Shown here in pieces: positions 1 through 6,757 of a DNA stretch of 11,955 bases. The DNA lies in assembly GCA_003551265.1 (NCBI GenBank), contig PUMG01000067.1, positions 1-11,955 on the forward strand, given 5' to 3'. The notes beneath the pieces were generated by a model that was not told the origin of the DNA, did not search any database, and saw only the letters and a program-made list of their open reading frames with translations. Numbering within the stretch: the stretch's first letter is position 1; each line of letters starts with the position of its first letter. Position numbers and translations under genes: made by a program. Origin of the DNA: Halovenus sp. (GTDB lineage Archaea > Halobacteriota > Halobacteria > Halobacteriales > Haloarculaceae).

Positions 1-233
1 CCGCCCGGCGTATCCGCACCGTGGAACGTCAGAAACAGCCCGTAGGTCAACGAGAACGGCGCGATGACACGGACTGTCGACATGATAATCTGGCTTTCGA
101 CGTACGTCGACTCGTCGTCCGACGGAACGACATCGCTGTAGCGGTTCGTCGGCGCACGCGAGTACTCGCTCGGTTGCTGGGGTCGCAAGTCGTCACTGGC
201 GTCTGTCGTCCGGTCCGTCTCGTCTTCACTCAC
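1..233 (-). CDS. mnhB: Na+/H+ antiporter subunit B (MnhB/MrpB), C-terminus cut by window edge
   Basis: Only the first 77 or so codons are present. After an acidic, hydrophilic N-terminal tail of about 45 residues the protein reads ESQIIMSTVRVIAPFSLTYG and then LFLTFHGADTPGG. This matches the start of the MnhB domain, where a first membrane helix ends in a (H)G-x-x-x-PGG turn. MnhB is a small membrane subunit of the multisubunit Na+/H+ (Mrp) antiporter. I chose the GTG at 233-231: a GGGAGGTG ribosome site lies 7 bases upstream (241-248), and the start overlaps the preceding gene's stop by 8 bases, as expected for translational coupling. No ATG-started frame fits as well. The remaining helices lie outside the window, so completeness cannot be judged. 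The family call is fairly secure from context plus the PGG motif. Confidence 0.8.
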   Translation of the reverse strand, partial: MSEDETDRTTDASDDLRPQQPSEYSRAPTNRYSDVVPSDDESTYVESQIIMSTVRVIAPFSLTYGLFLTFHGADTPG

Positions 234-774
234 TGGTGAACACCTCCCGGCCGAGAACGATGAGAATCGAGACACCCGCAGCGAATACCACGACAGCCTC
301 ACCGAAGGTATCGAAGCCACGGTAGCCAGCAAGGACGGCAGTGACAGCGTTCATGACCCCGGTATCAGCGAAGGCGTTCTCGATGTAGTACTGCGTGACT
401 GCAGGGTTCGACCACGCGGGTGCGTCTGCTGAACCAACCGCCTCGGGGAACTCGGTGAGTGTCGCGACCAGAACCACGAGTAACGCTCCGAAGACGACGA
501 GCGCCGGGATGTTCAGTTGCTCGAAGGTCCGGTTGTCGTCCTCACGAACAGTCTGGACGAGTGTGAGCAACAGCAACAGCGTCGTCACACCTGCGCCGAT
601 TGCGGCCTCGGTCATCGCAACGTCGGGCGCGAGCAAGAACGCATAGAACAGCGCCATTCCGAGGCTGTAGGCCGCGAAAACGACGATGACAGAGAGCACG
701 TCGCGCAACAGCGCCGTCGTGATGGCCGTCGCGAGTACGAACGCGAACAGCACCGCCTCGAACGGCGTTATCAT
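226..774 (-). CDS. DUF4040 / MrpA C-terminal-like antiporter subunit (MbhD+MbhE-like)
   Basis: A 182-residue membrane protein with about five hydrophobic segments. Residues 1-75 look like the DUF4040/MbhD domain: helices around 5-22, 26-48 and 55-75, with the signature APDVAMTEAAIGAG at 49-62. The C-terminal part (about 140-175) contains AGYRGFDTFGEA, which resembles the MbhE-like end of large MrpA proteins (RGFDT-x-GE). In bacteria these two parts are fused to the end of MrpA; here they form a separate subunit, as is common in archaeal Mrp operons. Their likely role is in the Na+/H+ translocating membrane module. The ATG overlaps the mnhG stop by 4 bases (ATGA, 771-774), and a GGAGGTGAG ribosome site lies at 780-788. 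The family call is strong. The exact name varies between annotations (MnhB N-domain, DUF4040, MrpA C-terminal). Confidence 0.85.
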   Translation of the reverse strand: MITPFEAVLFAFVLATAITTALLRDVLSVIVVFAAYSLGMALFYAFLLAPDVAMTEAAIGAGVTTLLLLLTLVQTVREDDNRTFEQLNIPALVVFGALLVVLVATLTEFPEAVGSADAPAWSNPAVTQYYIENAFADTGVMNAVTAVLAGYRGFDTFGEAVVVFAAGVSILIVLGREVFTSE

Positions 775-1163
775 GGCTGCTCACCTCCGTTGGTCGCCAC
801 GCCACCATCGGTTTCGACCTCCGAGGCCTCGTACAGGTCGCGGTCGGTCCGGTCGTCGTCGGTCGTCCACGGCTCGATACCCTGCTCGTCGGCAGCACGG
901 GAGATGGCGTGGGCCGCGGTCGGGTTCGTGATGAAGATGAAAAACAACAACAGAACCGTCTTGTACGAGGTTGTCCCGAACCCGAGCGCGAGTGCAACGG
1001 CAGCGAGCGCGAAGCCAGCGCCCAGGGTGTCTGCCTGTGACGCCGTGTGTGCCCGTGAGTACACGTCCGGCAGACGCAACACGCCTGTCGCCGAAACGAA
1101 CGTGAAGAACAGTCCGAGGACGACCAGCACGATGATTGCACCGACACGAAGCGTCTCTATCAT
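771..1163 (-). CDS. mnhG: Na+/H+ antiporter subunit G (MnhG/MrpG)
   Basis: A 130-residue protein with three predicted membrane helices (about 5-27, 47-63, 67-80). It contains the family signature GVLRLPDVYSRAHTASQADT at residues 27-46, matching the G-x-x-R(L/F)PD-x-Y-x-R-x-H-x-x-x-x-x-DT motif of MnhG. MnhG is a small membrane subunit needed for assembly or activity of the Mrp Na+/H+ antiporter. The C-terminal 40 residues are hydrophilic and acidic, a typical haloarchaeal extension. The start is ATG 1163-1161, overlapping the mnhF stop by 4 bases (ATGA), with a GAGGTGGTG ribosome-site-like stretch at 1169-1177. Stop and start overlaps on both sides place it firmly inside the operon. Confidence 0.92.
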   Translation of the reverse strand: MIETLRVGAIIVLVVLGLFFTFVSATGVLRLPDVYSRAHTASQADTLGAGFALAAVALALGFGTTSYKTVLLLFFIFITNPTAAHAISRAADEQGIEPWTTDDDRTDRDLYEASEVETDGGVATNGGEQP

Positions 1164-1456
1164 AGCACACCACCTCGCTCGACGGTGAACTTCGAGATTG
1201 CGACCGCCATCAGGAAGTTGAGGAGTGCGTAGACGAGCGCGATGTCGAGCAACGACGGTTCACCAAGGCCCGCACCGAGAAGCGCCAGAATCACCACGGT
1301 GTTCGTGCCGAGAACGTTCACCGCAAGAACGCGGTCCTGCGTCGTCGGTCCCTTGATGGCGCGGTAGAACATCGCTATCGCGAGCAACATGAACAACGCC
1401 GCCGCACCAAGAAAGACGTCGGTCACGAGGTCACCGGTGATGAACGCGACTGGCAT
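1160..1456 (-). CDS. mnhF: Na+/H+ antiporter subunit F (MnhF/MrpF)
   Basis: A 98-residue, three-helix membrane protein (helices about 8-31, 45-63, 70-88). It carries the MnhF signature RAIKGPTTQDRVLAVN (residues 32-47), where R-x-x-x-GP-x-x-x-DR-x-x-A is conserved, and DIALVYALLNFL (71-82). MnhF is a membrane subunit of the Mrp-type antiporter that exports Na+ in exchange for H+. Two starts are possible: GTG at 1459-1457 (4-base overlap with mnhE) or ATG at 1456-1454 (TGATG, 1-base overlap). I prefer the ATG because the GGAGGTGAG site at 1465-1473 is then 8 bases upstream. The difference is one residue. Confidence 0.92.
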   Translation of the reverse strand: MPVAFITGDLVTDVFLGAAALFMLLAIAMFYRAIKGPTTQDRVLAVNVLGTNTVVILALLGAGLGEPSLLDIALVYALLNFLMAVAISKFTVERGGVL

Positions 1457-2682
1457 CACGTCTGCTCACCTCCCTGTTCGTCAGAGGTCTCTGTGTCACC
1501 AGACGCCTCTCTGTCGTCAGAGGTCTCTGTGTCACCAGACGCCTCTCTGTCGTCAGATACCTCTGTTTCATCGGCTTCGCCTGTCTCGCCGGGGCTCTCG
1601 TTCTCGTCACTACCGTCGGACTTGCCAGGGATGGGTTGTAGAATCTTCGTATCGCCTCGCTCGCGTGGGCTGGCAATCTTCATCGACTCACGACCGTAGA
1701 AGACGTACCGGACGGCGCGTTCGAGACCGCCGTCGAAGAGGTCCTCACGCGCTGATGGCACGAGAGTGTGGACCGTGAGCGATCGTCCATCGACACGAAC
1801 GGAGAGTGTGCCCGGCGTGAGCGTGATGCTGTTGGCGAGTGTCATCACCGGTATCCCACCCCAGACTGTCGTCCGAACACGCGTGAGGCGTGGCTCTATC
1901 GGCAGCCGGGGGTGGAGGATGACGGCCGCAATGAGGATGTTCGATTTCACGATCTGGACCAGCAGATACGGGATGTACAGAATCAGCCGTCCAATCTGAC
2001 TCAGCGACCGCAGCGACGGGTTGCGGTGAAACGTCACCCGTGAGAGTCCAACTGCGACGATGGTCGCCGAAATGACCCCCGTCACGAGGTCGAACCAGTA
2101 GAGCTGTCCCGCGAGCAGCTGGTAGAACAGAAACGACACCAGAAACAGCGAGCCGACCTGTACGGGAGTGGAGCGGATAACGAGTGGGCTCCGGCGCGTC
2201 CGCAACTGTGCTGGAGCCTCCTCAACGGTACACTCGCGAAATCGAGTGAGTTCGTACTCCAGTGGCCGCAACAGCGGCGACCCGATACCAGGATTGTACT
2301 CCGGGTCGAGGAGAATGTGTGGGATGTCGTGTTCTTCGGTCTCCTCGACGAGTCGAGTTGCGAGGTCTTCGGGACTGAACAGGTACTCTGTCAGCCCGAT
2401 CTGTGCCGTTTCGACCGTCAACCGGCTGATATCCTCGCCAGCGTCCTCTCTCGCCCAGACAGCGACTCTGTCGAGCAGTCTCGTTGCCTGTTCCGGCGAG
2501 AGACCCGCATCTGCCACCACTTCTTCGGGTGAGGTCTCCTGTGTCCGGTCCGGCGGATGGACGTACACGAACCGGATTCTCACCTCCCCAGTGCCGTCGA
2601 GCACACGACGGACTGCGTACTTGACGGTCTGGCGCTCGGTCGACGACCCCGAAACCGGGACCAGCAGGCTGTTAGCCGACAC
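1456..2682 (-). CDS. mnhE: Na+/H+ antiporter subunit E (MnhE/MrpE) with N-terminal USP-like domain and acidic repeat tail
   Basis: A 408-residue protein in three parts. Residues 1-135 have no membrane segments and resemble a universal-stress-protein fold: LLVPVSGS at 6-13 after the first strand, IRFVYVHPP at 36-44, and a late EEHDIPHILLDPEYNPG segment. Residues 170-335 are the MnhE domain, with hydrophobic segments near 173-192, 197-214 and 232-257, then IVKSNILIAAVILHPRLPIE (243-262) and ANSITLTPGTLSVRVDG (283-299), both family hallmarks. Residues about 353-408 form a disordered acidic Ser/Asp/Glu/Thr tail containing two exact copies of SDDREASGDTET (376-387, 388-399). Bacterial MnhE proteins are about 160 residues, so both ends are additions; a USP-like N-terminal half is known in haloarchaeal MnhE. 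The start is GTG 2682-2680, with a GGAGGTG site 8 bases upstream. An ATG at 2725-2723 is out of frame. It is the first antiporter gene and probably sits behind the operon promoter. Confidence 0.9.
   Translation of the reverse strand: MSANSLLVPVSGSSTERQTVKYAVRRVLDGTGEVRIRFVYVHPPDRTQETSPEEVVADAGLSPEQATRLLDRVAVWAREDAGEDISRLTVETAQIGLTEYLFSPEDLATRLVEETEEHDIPHILLDPEYNPGIGSPLLRPLEYELTRFRECTVEEAPAQLRTRRSPLVIRSTPVQVGSLFLVSFLFYQLLAGQLYWFDLVTGVISATIVAVGLSRVTFHRNPSLRSLSQIGRLILYIPYLLVQIVKSNILIAAVILHPRLPIEPRLTRVRTTVWGGIPVMTLANSITLTPGTLSVRVDGRSLTVHTLVPSAREDLFDGGLERAVRYVFYGRESMKIASPRERGDTKILQPIPGKSDGSDENESPGETGEADETEVSDDREASGDTETSDDREASGDTETSDEQGGEQT
1479..1557. repeat. In-frame 36-base tandem repeat in the mnhE tail
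   Basis: Two perfect adjacent copies of a 36-base unit occupy 1481-1516 and 1517-1552. The first begins tcagaggtctctgtgtcacc. The match continues for 5 bases into 1553-1557, followed by a decayed third copy (about 1558-1585, still recognisable as ctctgt-t-tca). The unit length is 12 codons, so gain or loss of copies keeps mnhE in frame. It encodes SDDREASGDTET twice. Confidence 0.95.
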
Positions 2683-2690
2683 CGTCTCTG

Positions 2691-2735
2691 CACCTCCCTG
2701 GGAAAACTGTATACGCGTCGTACATGGATTTATCT
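2691..2735 (-). promoter_or_regulatory. Ribosome binding site and possible promoter of the mnhE-led antiporter operon
   Basis: On the minus strand GGAGGTG (2691-2697) lies 8 bases before the mnhE GTG, complementary to the haloarchaeal 16S 3' end. This decides the start. Further upstream an A/T-rich GATAAAT (2729-2735) is the best TATA-like element. It would place transcription start near 2705 and leave a leader of about 22 bases carrying the ribosome site. The ribosome site is clear; the TATA assignment is weak. The rest of the 113-base gap holds only a small inverted repeat (2763-2767 with 2772-2776). Confidence 0.5.
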
Positions 2736-2795
2736 CGCTGACCGATGTTCGGGGGGTTCGAGCGAAAACTATTTCGTTCTCAGACCGCCGGGTCG

Positions 2796-4679
2796 CTACT
2801 GTTCACCAGATTCCGTTCCCACCCGCCGTTCGAGGAACTCCGCCAGCGCCTCGAACATCCGGAGTTTCTGGTCCTGGTCCGAAGACGCGTGGCCTTCCTC
2901 GCCGAGTTCACGATACTCGAAGTCGCCATCTGCTCCTTCCTCGTAGCCCGCCTCTTCGAGCGCCTCGCGGAAGATGCGTGCCTGTGACACTGGGACTCTG
3001 CGGTCGTTGACCCCGTGGACGACGAAAATCGGCGCGGAGATGTTCTCGACGTGGGTCACCGGCGAACGCTCCCTGTACAACTCGGGATTCTCTTCGGGCG
3101 TCCCCAGGTTCTTTTGCATCAACTCTGTCCGGAAGTGGGGCATCGTGTTCTCGAACATATCTTCCAGGTCCGTCAATCCAATCCACGCCACACCGGCGTC
3201 GTACAGGTCGGGATACTGGACCATCTGCCAGTACGCCGAATACCCTCCATACGAGCCGCCAAAGACGACGATGCGGTCGGTGTCGATCCAGTCGTACGTC
3301 TCGATGATGTGTTCAGTAGCGACCGCGACGTCACCCTGTTCTGCGCCGCCCCAGTCGTCGTACAGCTCCTCGACGAACTCTCGCCCGCGACCGGTCGACC
3401 CGCGGTAGTTCACCTGCAACACCGAGAAGCCGAGCGAGACGAGCACCTGCGTATAGAGGTCGAACCTCCTCGTGTCCCGATGTCGTGGCCCGCCGTGGGG
3501 GTTGACGATGAGTGGTGATGGTCGAACGCCCGAGTCGTAAAACAGCGCCTCGATTTCGAGTTCGTCGTAGGGTTCGTGTTCGACTGCCGCCTGCCGCGTC
3601 TCAGGAACTCCATCAGATTCGACCGTGAAGTACTCCGCATCCGCGAAATCCGAGGGGTCGAACGGGCCGTACTCCGCCTCGACGAGCGTCTCGTACTCGT
3701 GCGTCGAGACGTCGTACACCAGCAACTCCGGCCGCTGTGTCGGCGTTGTGTGCGTCAGAACGACACGGTTCTCGTCGATAACGGGGTTCGCAGTCCCGAA
3801 CGATGCAACTCCCTCTGGCAGGTCGAACTCTCTGCCTTCGCCGGTGTCGAGGTCGTAGACGACCGGAACGTCCGCCGCATCGCGCGAGCGTATCCCGACG
3901 ACGTGGGTTCCGTCCGGCAGGAACGCAGTCGGCGTCTCGTCGAACTCGCCGTCACCGAGCCACTCGACAGTATCTGTATCGAGGTCGTAGACGCCGAGAC
4001 GTCCGAGATCCGTGGAGTTGTCGCTGACCAGCAATCGTTCGCCGTTGGGCCCCCAGTCTGCAGCGCCAGCCTCTGCGCCCGTCTCCCCGATGTCGAGCGT
4101 TCGTGGATTCGACCCGTCAGCATTGGCCACGTAGACATCCATGTTCTCGTACTCCTCGGTCTCGTTCGTGCTGTAGGCCACCCGGTCGCAGTCGGGCGAG
4201 AGTACACCACCCCAGGCCGCCCGCTCGTAGTCCGTAATCTTCTCCGTCTCGCCGCCCAGATGATGGCGATAGAGGTTCATCTGGCCGTCACGACTCGACC
4301 CGACAAGCAGCGTTTCGCCATCTTTACCCACGTCGGCCAGCATCACCTGGCCGTCCATCTCGATAACCGGACCAGCCTCGCCGTCACGAGAGATGGCGTG
4401 GATGTCGTTTTGCTCGTTCCCGTCGTCGTCGAGGTGAAAGAACACGTCTTCGCCGTTGTTCGCCCAGTCGACCCACCACCGGGCGTTCCGGGGGACTTCC
4501 CCGTTGCTCCACTGGTCCATCCGCCCGGAGTCGAGATTGACCACGTGCAACTCGTTCCGTCCGGTGATGTCGTAATAAAACGCTACCTCCTGGCCGTCCG
4601 GAGAGGCGCTCGGGTGAACCAGCGTCGGAAGCCGCGCGAGCGATTCGAGGACGTTCTCAGGTGTTTCGTCGTCACTCAT
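2796..4679 (-). CDS. S9-family serine peptidase (acylaminoacyl-peptidase / prolyl oligopeptidase type)
   Basis: A protein of 627 residues from the ATG at 4679. Numbering below is from that Met. The N-terminal region of about 350 residues has repeated beta-propeller-like blades, with recurring S-P-D-G / D-x-x-G turns such as SASPDGQEVAF near 24-34 and LSPDCDRVAY. The C-terminal alpha/beta-hydrolase domain has the oxyanion segment NPHGGP (393-398), VNYRGSTGRG, the nucleophile elbow GGSYGG with Ser476, Asp559 in HGVNDRRVP, and His597 in GEEGHASS. This is a complete Ser-Asp-His triad in the S9 order and spacing, so it should be an active cytosolic peptidase acting on short peptides; no signal peptide or helix is seen. 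A TTG two codons upstream (4685) is in frame, but the ATG is preferred because the TATA box at 4708-4713 implies an essentially leaderless transcript. Substrate preference (acyl-amino acid, dipeptidyl or prolyl) cannot be read from sequence. It lies between the hydrolase and antiporter genes on the same strand with its own promoter. Confidence 0.9.
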   Translation of the reverse strand: MSDDETPENVLESLARLPTLVHPSASPDGQEVAFYYDITGRNELHVVNLDSGRMDQWSNGEVPRNARWWVDWANNGEDVFFHLDDDGNEQNDIHAISRDGEAGPVIEMDGQVMLADVGKDGETLLVGSSRDGQMNLYRHHLGGETEKITDYERAAWGGVLSPDCDRVAYSTNETEEYENMDVYVANADGSNPRTLDIGETGAEAGAADWGPNGERLLVSDNSTDLGRLGVYDLDTDTVEWLGDGEFDETPTAFLPDGTHVVGIRSRDAADVPVVYDLDTGEGREFDLPEGVASFGTANPVIDENRVVLTHTTPTQRPELLVYDVSTHEYETLVEAEYGPFDPSDFADAEYFTVESDGVPETRQAAVEHEPYDELEIEALFYDSGVRPSPLIVNPHGGPRHRDTRRFDLYTQVLVSLGFSVLQVNYRGSTGRGREFVEELYDDWGGAEQGDVAVATEHIIETYDWIDTDRIVVFGGSYGGYSAYWQMVQYPDLYDAGVAWIGLTDLEDMFENTMPHFRTELMQKNLGTPEENPELYRERSPVTHVENISAPIFVVHGVNDRRVPVSQARIFREALEEAGYEEGADGDFEYRELGEEGHASSDQDQKLRMFEALAEFLERRVGTESGEQ

Positions 4680-4707
4680 GTACAACTGGACGATACACTG
4701 ACAACAG

Positions 4708-4715
4708 TATAAAGG
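4708..4715 (-). promoter_or_regulatory. TATA box of the S9 peptidase gene
   Basis: The minus strand reads CCTTTATA here, in a 71-base gap after the hydrolase gene. Its centre is about 31 bases from the peptidase ATG (4679), which places transcription start only a few bases before the ATG, as in typical haloarchaeal leaderless transcripts. No ribosome site is seen before the ATG, which agrees. Confidence 0.6.
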
Positions 4716-4750
4716 CTCCCCGAAGGAGAGTTCTGTAAAATTTCAGATGT

Positions 4751-5326
4751 TTACTCCGCAAACTGGACCGTATCGAGCGTCGTCACCTCGCCGAAGAGCC
4801 AGTCGGCGTGTTCGAGTGCGTACGTCAGGTGGTCCTCTTCGAGATAGCCGACACAGTCTTCGACGATGACCGGCCGGTAGTCGCGCAGTCCCGCCGAACT
4901 CGCGGTGTGCAGGACGCAGACGTTCGCGAGCGTTCCGGCAAAGACGAGGTCCGTGATGCCGTGGGCGTCGAGCCAGCCCTCCAGTTCCGTCCCGTAGAAG
5001 GCGTCGTAGGTGTGTTTGACCGTGACGTGTTCGTCCTCCTGTGGCGCCAACTCGTCGACGATTTCTGTCTCCCAGGTCCCCTCCACCACGTGTTCGCCCC
5101 ATCGGTCGAACTCGTCGTAATAATGTGAGTCGTCGAACTGCTCGGGCGGGTGAACGTCGCGGGTGAAGACGACGTGAGCGCCGGCATCACGGGCACGGTC
5201 GAGGAGCACTCGACACGGCTCGATTACCTCCTCGCTCGCCGGGGCGTAGAGGCTCCCGTCGGGATGACAGAAGCCGTGTTGCATGTCCACGATGACGACT
5301 GCGGTTCGCTCGGGGTCGTACTCCAT
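4751..5326 (-). CDS. pncA: Nicotinamidase / isochorismatase-family cysteine hydrolase
   Basis: A 191-residue protein covering the whole isochorismatase-like hydrolase fold. The catalytic triad is visible: Asp14 in VVIVDMQHGF, Lys104 in VKHTYDAF, and Cys137 in GTLANVCVLHTA, just after the cis-peptide-like segment. Asp57 and His59 in FTRDVHPPEQF, and His79 in WGEHVVEGTWE, match the Asp-His-His metal site of nicotinamidases. That favours PncA (nicotinamide + H2O to nicotinate + NH3) over isochorismatase, which lacks this site. Length is normal for archaeal PncA. A nicotinate phosphoribosyltransferase, the next salvage enzyme, is encoded at 9097-10242, which supports the NAD-salvage role. The start is ATG 5326-5324 with no ribosome site, consistent with a leaderless transcript from the element at 5355-5366. 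It is divergent from the surface lipoprotein gene. Substrate is inferred; another amidase activity in this broad family is possible. Confidence 0.8.
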   Translation of the reverse strand: MEYDPERTAVVIVDMQHGFCHPDGSLYAPASEEVIEPCRVLLDRARDAGAHVVFTRDVHPPEQFDDSHYYDEFDRWGEHVVEGTWETEIVDELAPQEDEHVTVKHTYDAFYGTELEGWLDAHGITDLVFAGTLANVCVLHTASSAGLRDYRPVIVEDCVGYLEEDHLTYALEHADWLFGEVTTLDTVQFAE

Positions 5327-5354
5327 GGGTAGTATCTGCTACGATTCGGCTGTA

Positions 5355-5402
5355 CAGAAAGGTTGTGACCTGTCGACTGTCGGACCTGCCAGACAACCTA
5401 TC
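5355..5402. promoter_or_regulatory. Mirrored divergent promoter elements between pncA-like gene and lipoprotein gene
   Basis: ACAACCTTTC (minus strand, from 5366) and ACAACCTATC (plus strand, 5393-5402) match at 9 of 10 bases. They lie 40 and 42 bases from the respective ATGs, the right place for a BRE plus TATA region of leaderless transcripts on each side. Between them is a 9-base palindrome, CGACTGTCG (5374-5382). Neither TATA is canonical, so promoter function is inferred from position and the shared sequence. Confidence 0.4.
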
Positions 5403-5434
5403 GACTTTTGCTGACTCACTCCGTATCCGCTGGT

Positions 5435-6736
5435 ATGCGTCGAGCGGTCTTCGTCCTCGTGATTGTTGTCTTTCTCGCCGGATGTGTGGGCGCACCGGTT
5501 ACGAGCGATAGTCACGAACCGGAAGACAACACCCTCGGTATCGTTGACGGGGTGGCCCACGACGACGACCTCGCGATTAGCGTCGAGGATGGACTCACCC
5601 AGAGCGAACTGGAGGCGCTCGCGACCCGGTCGATGGCGCGTATCGAGGTGATACGTGACCTCGAATTCGAAGAGACCGTCGATATTCAGGTGATGACACG
5701 CGAAGAGTACCGCGAGAGCGACGCCACGACCAACGTCAGTGAGAACCAGACCAGATGGCAGAATCAGGTCTGGGAAGCGAAGTTCGTCGTCGGACAGGAC
5801 CGCGACGTCACTGACGTGCTCGACCGAACGTTCGGCGACGCTGTCCAGGGCTTTTACTCCCCCGCAAACGAGGAGGTCGTCATCGTCACCGACGAGGACA
5901 GAACGAAGGTAAACAAACGGACGCTGGTTCACGAACTGGTCCACGTCCTGCAAGACCAGCAGTTCGGACTCGATTCTGCACCTGCACGCCAGGACCCATC
6001 CCTCGCACGTAACGGACTTATCGAAGGAGAGGCGGAGTTGATACCGGAGTTGTACTTCGAGCGCTGTGAACGCGAGTGGTCGTGCCTCGAACCGCCAGCG
6101 CCTCCCATCGACACCGACCGCGACGTCGACCCCGGTGTCATCCACGTGTTCATCCAGCCCTACGAACAGGGTCCGGGATTCGTCGATGCGATGAAAGAGC
6201 GCGGTGGCTGGGACCAGGTGAACGAACTCCACGACGCCCACCCCGAGAGCACGACGCAGATAATTCACCCCGAGCGCTACCCCGACGTGCGACCAGTCAA
6301 CGTGACCGTCGAGGACCGCTCCAGCAAGGAGTGGCGTCGGATCGACCACGACCCCATTGGGGAGACAGTCGGACAGGCCGCGATTCACGTGATGCTCCAG
6401 CACAACGGAGTCATCACGGTCGAGGATTTATTCGGCTACAGCCATCCGACCTCGGACGGCTGGACTGGTGACGAACTCGTCCCCTACGTGAACGACGACG
6501 GCGAGACGGGACACGTCTGGGAGATCGAGTGGGAGAGCACCGACGACGCGGCGGAATTCGCCGATGCGTTCGTCACACTGCTCGAAGAACGCGGTGCGCT
6601 CGAGCGCGCCCAGGAGAGCTACCTCATCCCCGAAGCTCCGTTCGAGGGCGGATTCGACGTGCGGGTTGACGGGACAACCGTGGCGATAGTCGGCGGACCT
6701 ACTGTCGAGTCACTCGAAGGGATACATGGGACGTGA
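5435..6736 (+). CDS. Hvo_1808-type surface lipoprotein with HExxH metallopeptidase motif
   Basis: A 433-residue protein. The start is ATG 5435, not the upstream TTG at 5408, because a lipoprotein signal peptide then begins directly: Arg2-Arg3, a hydrophobic stretch 4-15, and lipobox LAGC with Cys17. It is therefore predicted to be exported and lipid-anchored outside the cell. Residues 34-92 (LGIVDGV, DGLTQSELEALATRSMARIE, VMTREEYRE) resemble the haloarchaeal Hvo_1808 surface-protein family. Residues 163-177 read TLVHELVHVLQDQQF, with HExxH at His166-Glu167-His170, followed 27 residues later by GLIEGEAEL (194-202), which could supply the third zinc ligand as in gluzincins. A further conserved-looking block, QPYEQGPGFVDAMKERGGW, is at 241-259. 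I infer a cell-surface zinc peptidase, or a protein derived from one. The substrate is unknown. It is divergent from the pncA-like gene and convergent with the kinase gene. Confidence 0.75.
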   Translation: MRRAVFVLVIVVFLAGCVGAPVTSDSHEPEDNTLGIVDGVAHDDDLAISVEDGLTQSELEALATRSMARIEVIRDLEFEETVDIQVMTREEYRESDATTNVSENQTRWQNQVWEAKFVVGQDRDVTDVLDRTFGDAVQGFYSPANEEVVIVTDEDRTKVNKRTLVHELVHVLQDQQFGLDSAPARQDPSLARNGLIEGEAELIPELYFERCEREWSCLEPPAPPIDTDRDVDPGVIHVFIQPYEQGPGFVDAMKERGGWDQVNELHDAHPESTTQIIHPERYPDVRPVNVTVEDRSSKEWRRIDHDPIGETVGQAAIHVMLQHNGVITVEDLFGYSHPTSDGWTGDELVPYVNDDGETGHVWEIEWESTDDAAEFADAFVTLLEERGALERAQESYLIPEAPFEGGFDVRVDGTTVAIVGGPTVESLEGIHGT

Positions 6737-6757
6737 ACGGTCTGTGTGACTGTCTTC

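Noticed and set aside
517..1188. 223-codon plus-strand and 201-codon minus-strand alternative frames over the antiporter genes
   Set aside because: Both are Arg/Ser-rich shadows of mnhG and the DUF4040 gene, whose signatures and ribosome sites are intact.
1479..1557. CRISPR-like or mobile repeat array
   Set aside because: The copies are directly adjacent with no spacers, lie inside a coding frame, and have a unit length divisible by three, so they are a coding tandem repeat.
2763..2776. CGAAA-acta-TTTCG inverted repeat after the S9 peptidase stop
   Set aside because: A 5-base stem is too weak to call a terminator. No strong T-run follows it on the minus strand.
3576..4712. 378-codon open frame on the plus strand opposite the S9 peptidase
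   Set aside because: It is the antisense shadow of a gene with a full catalytic triad. The translation has no recognisable domain and is rich in Arg/Val, as expected of GC-rich reverse frames.
4735..4750. Short T-run downstream of the pncA-like stop as a terminator
   Set aside because: Only four T's on the minus strand; archaeal terminators are T-rich, but this is too short to support without transcript data.
5339..6403. 354-codon minus-strand frame opposite the surface lipoprotein
   Set aside because: It overlaps a gene with a clear lipobox and HExxH motif. The minus-strand product shows no family signature and would run through the divergent promoter region.
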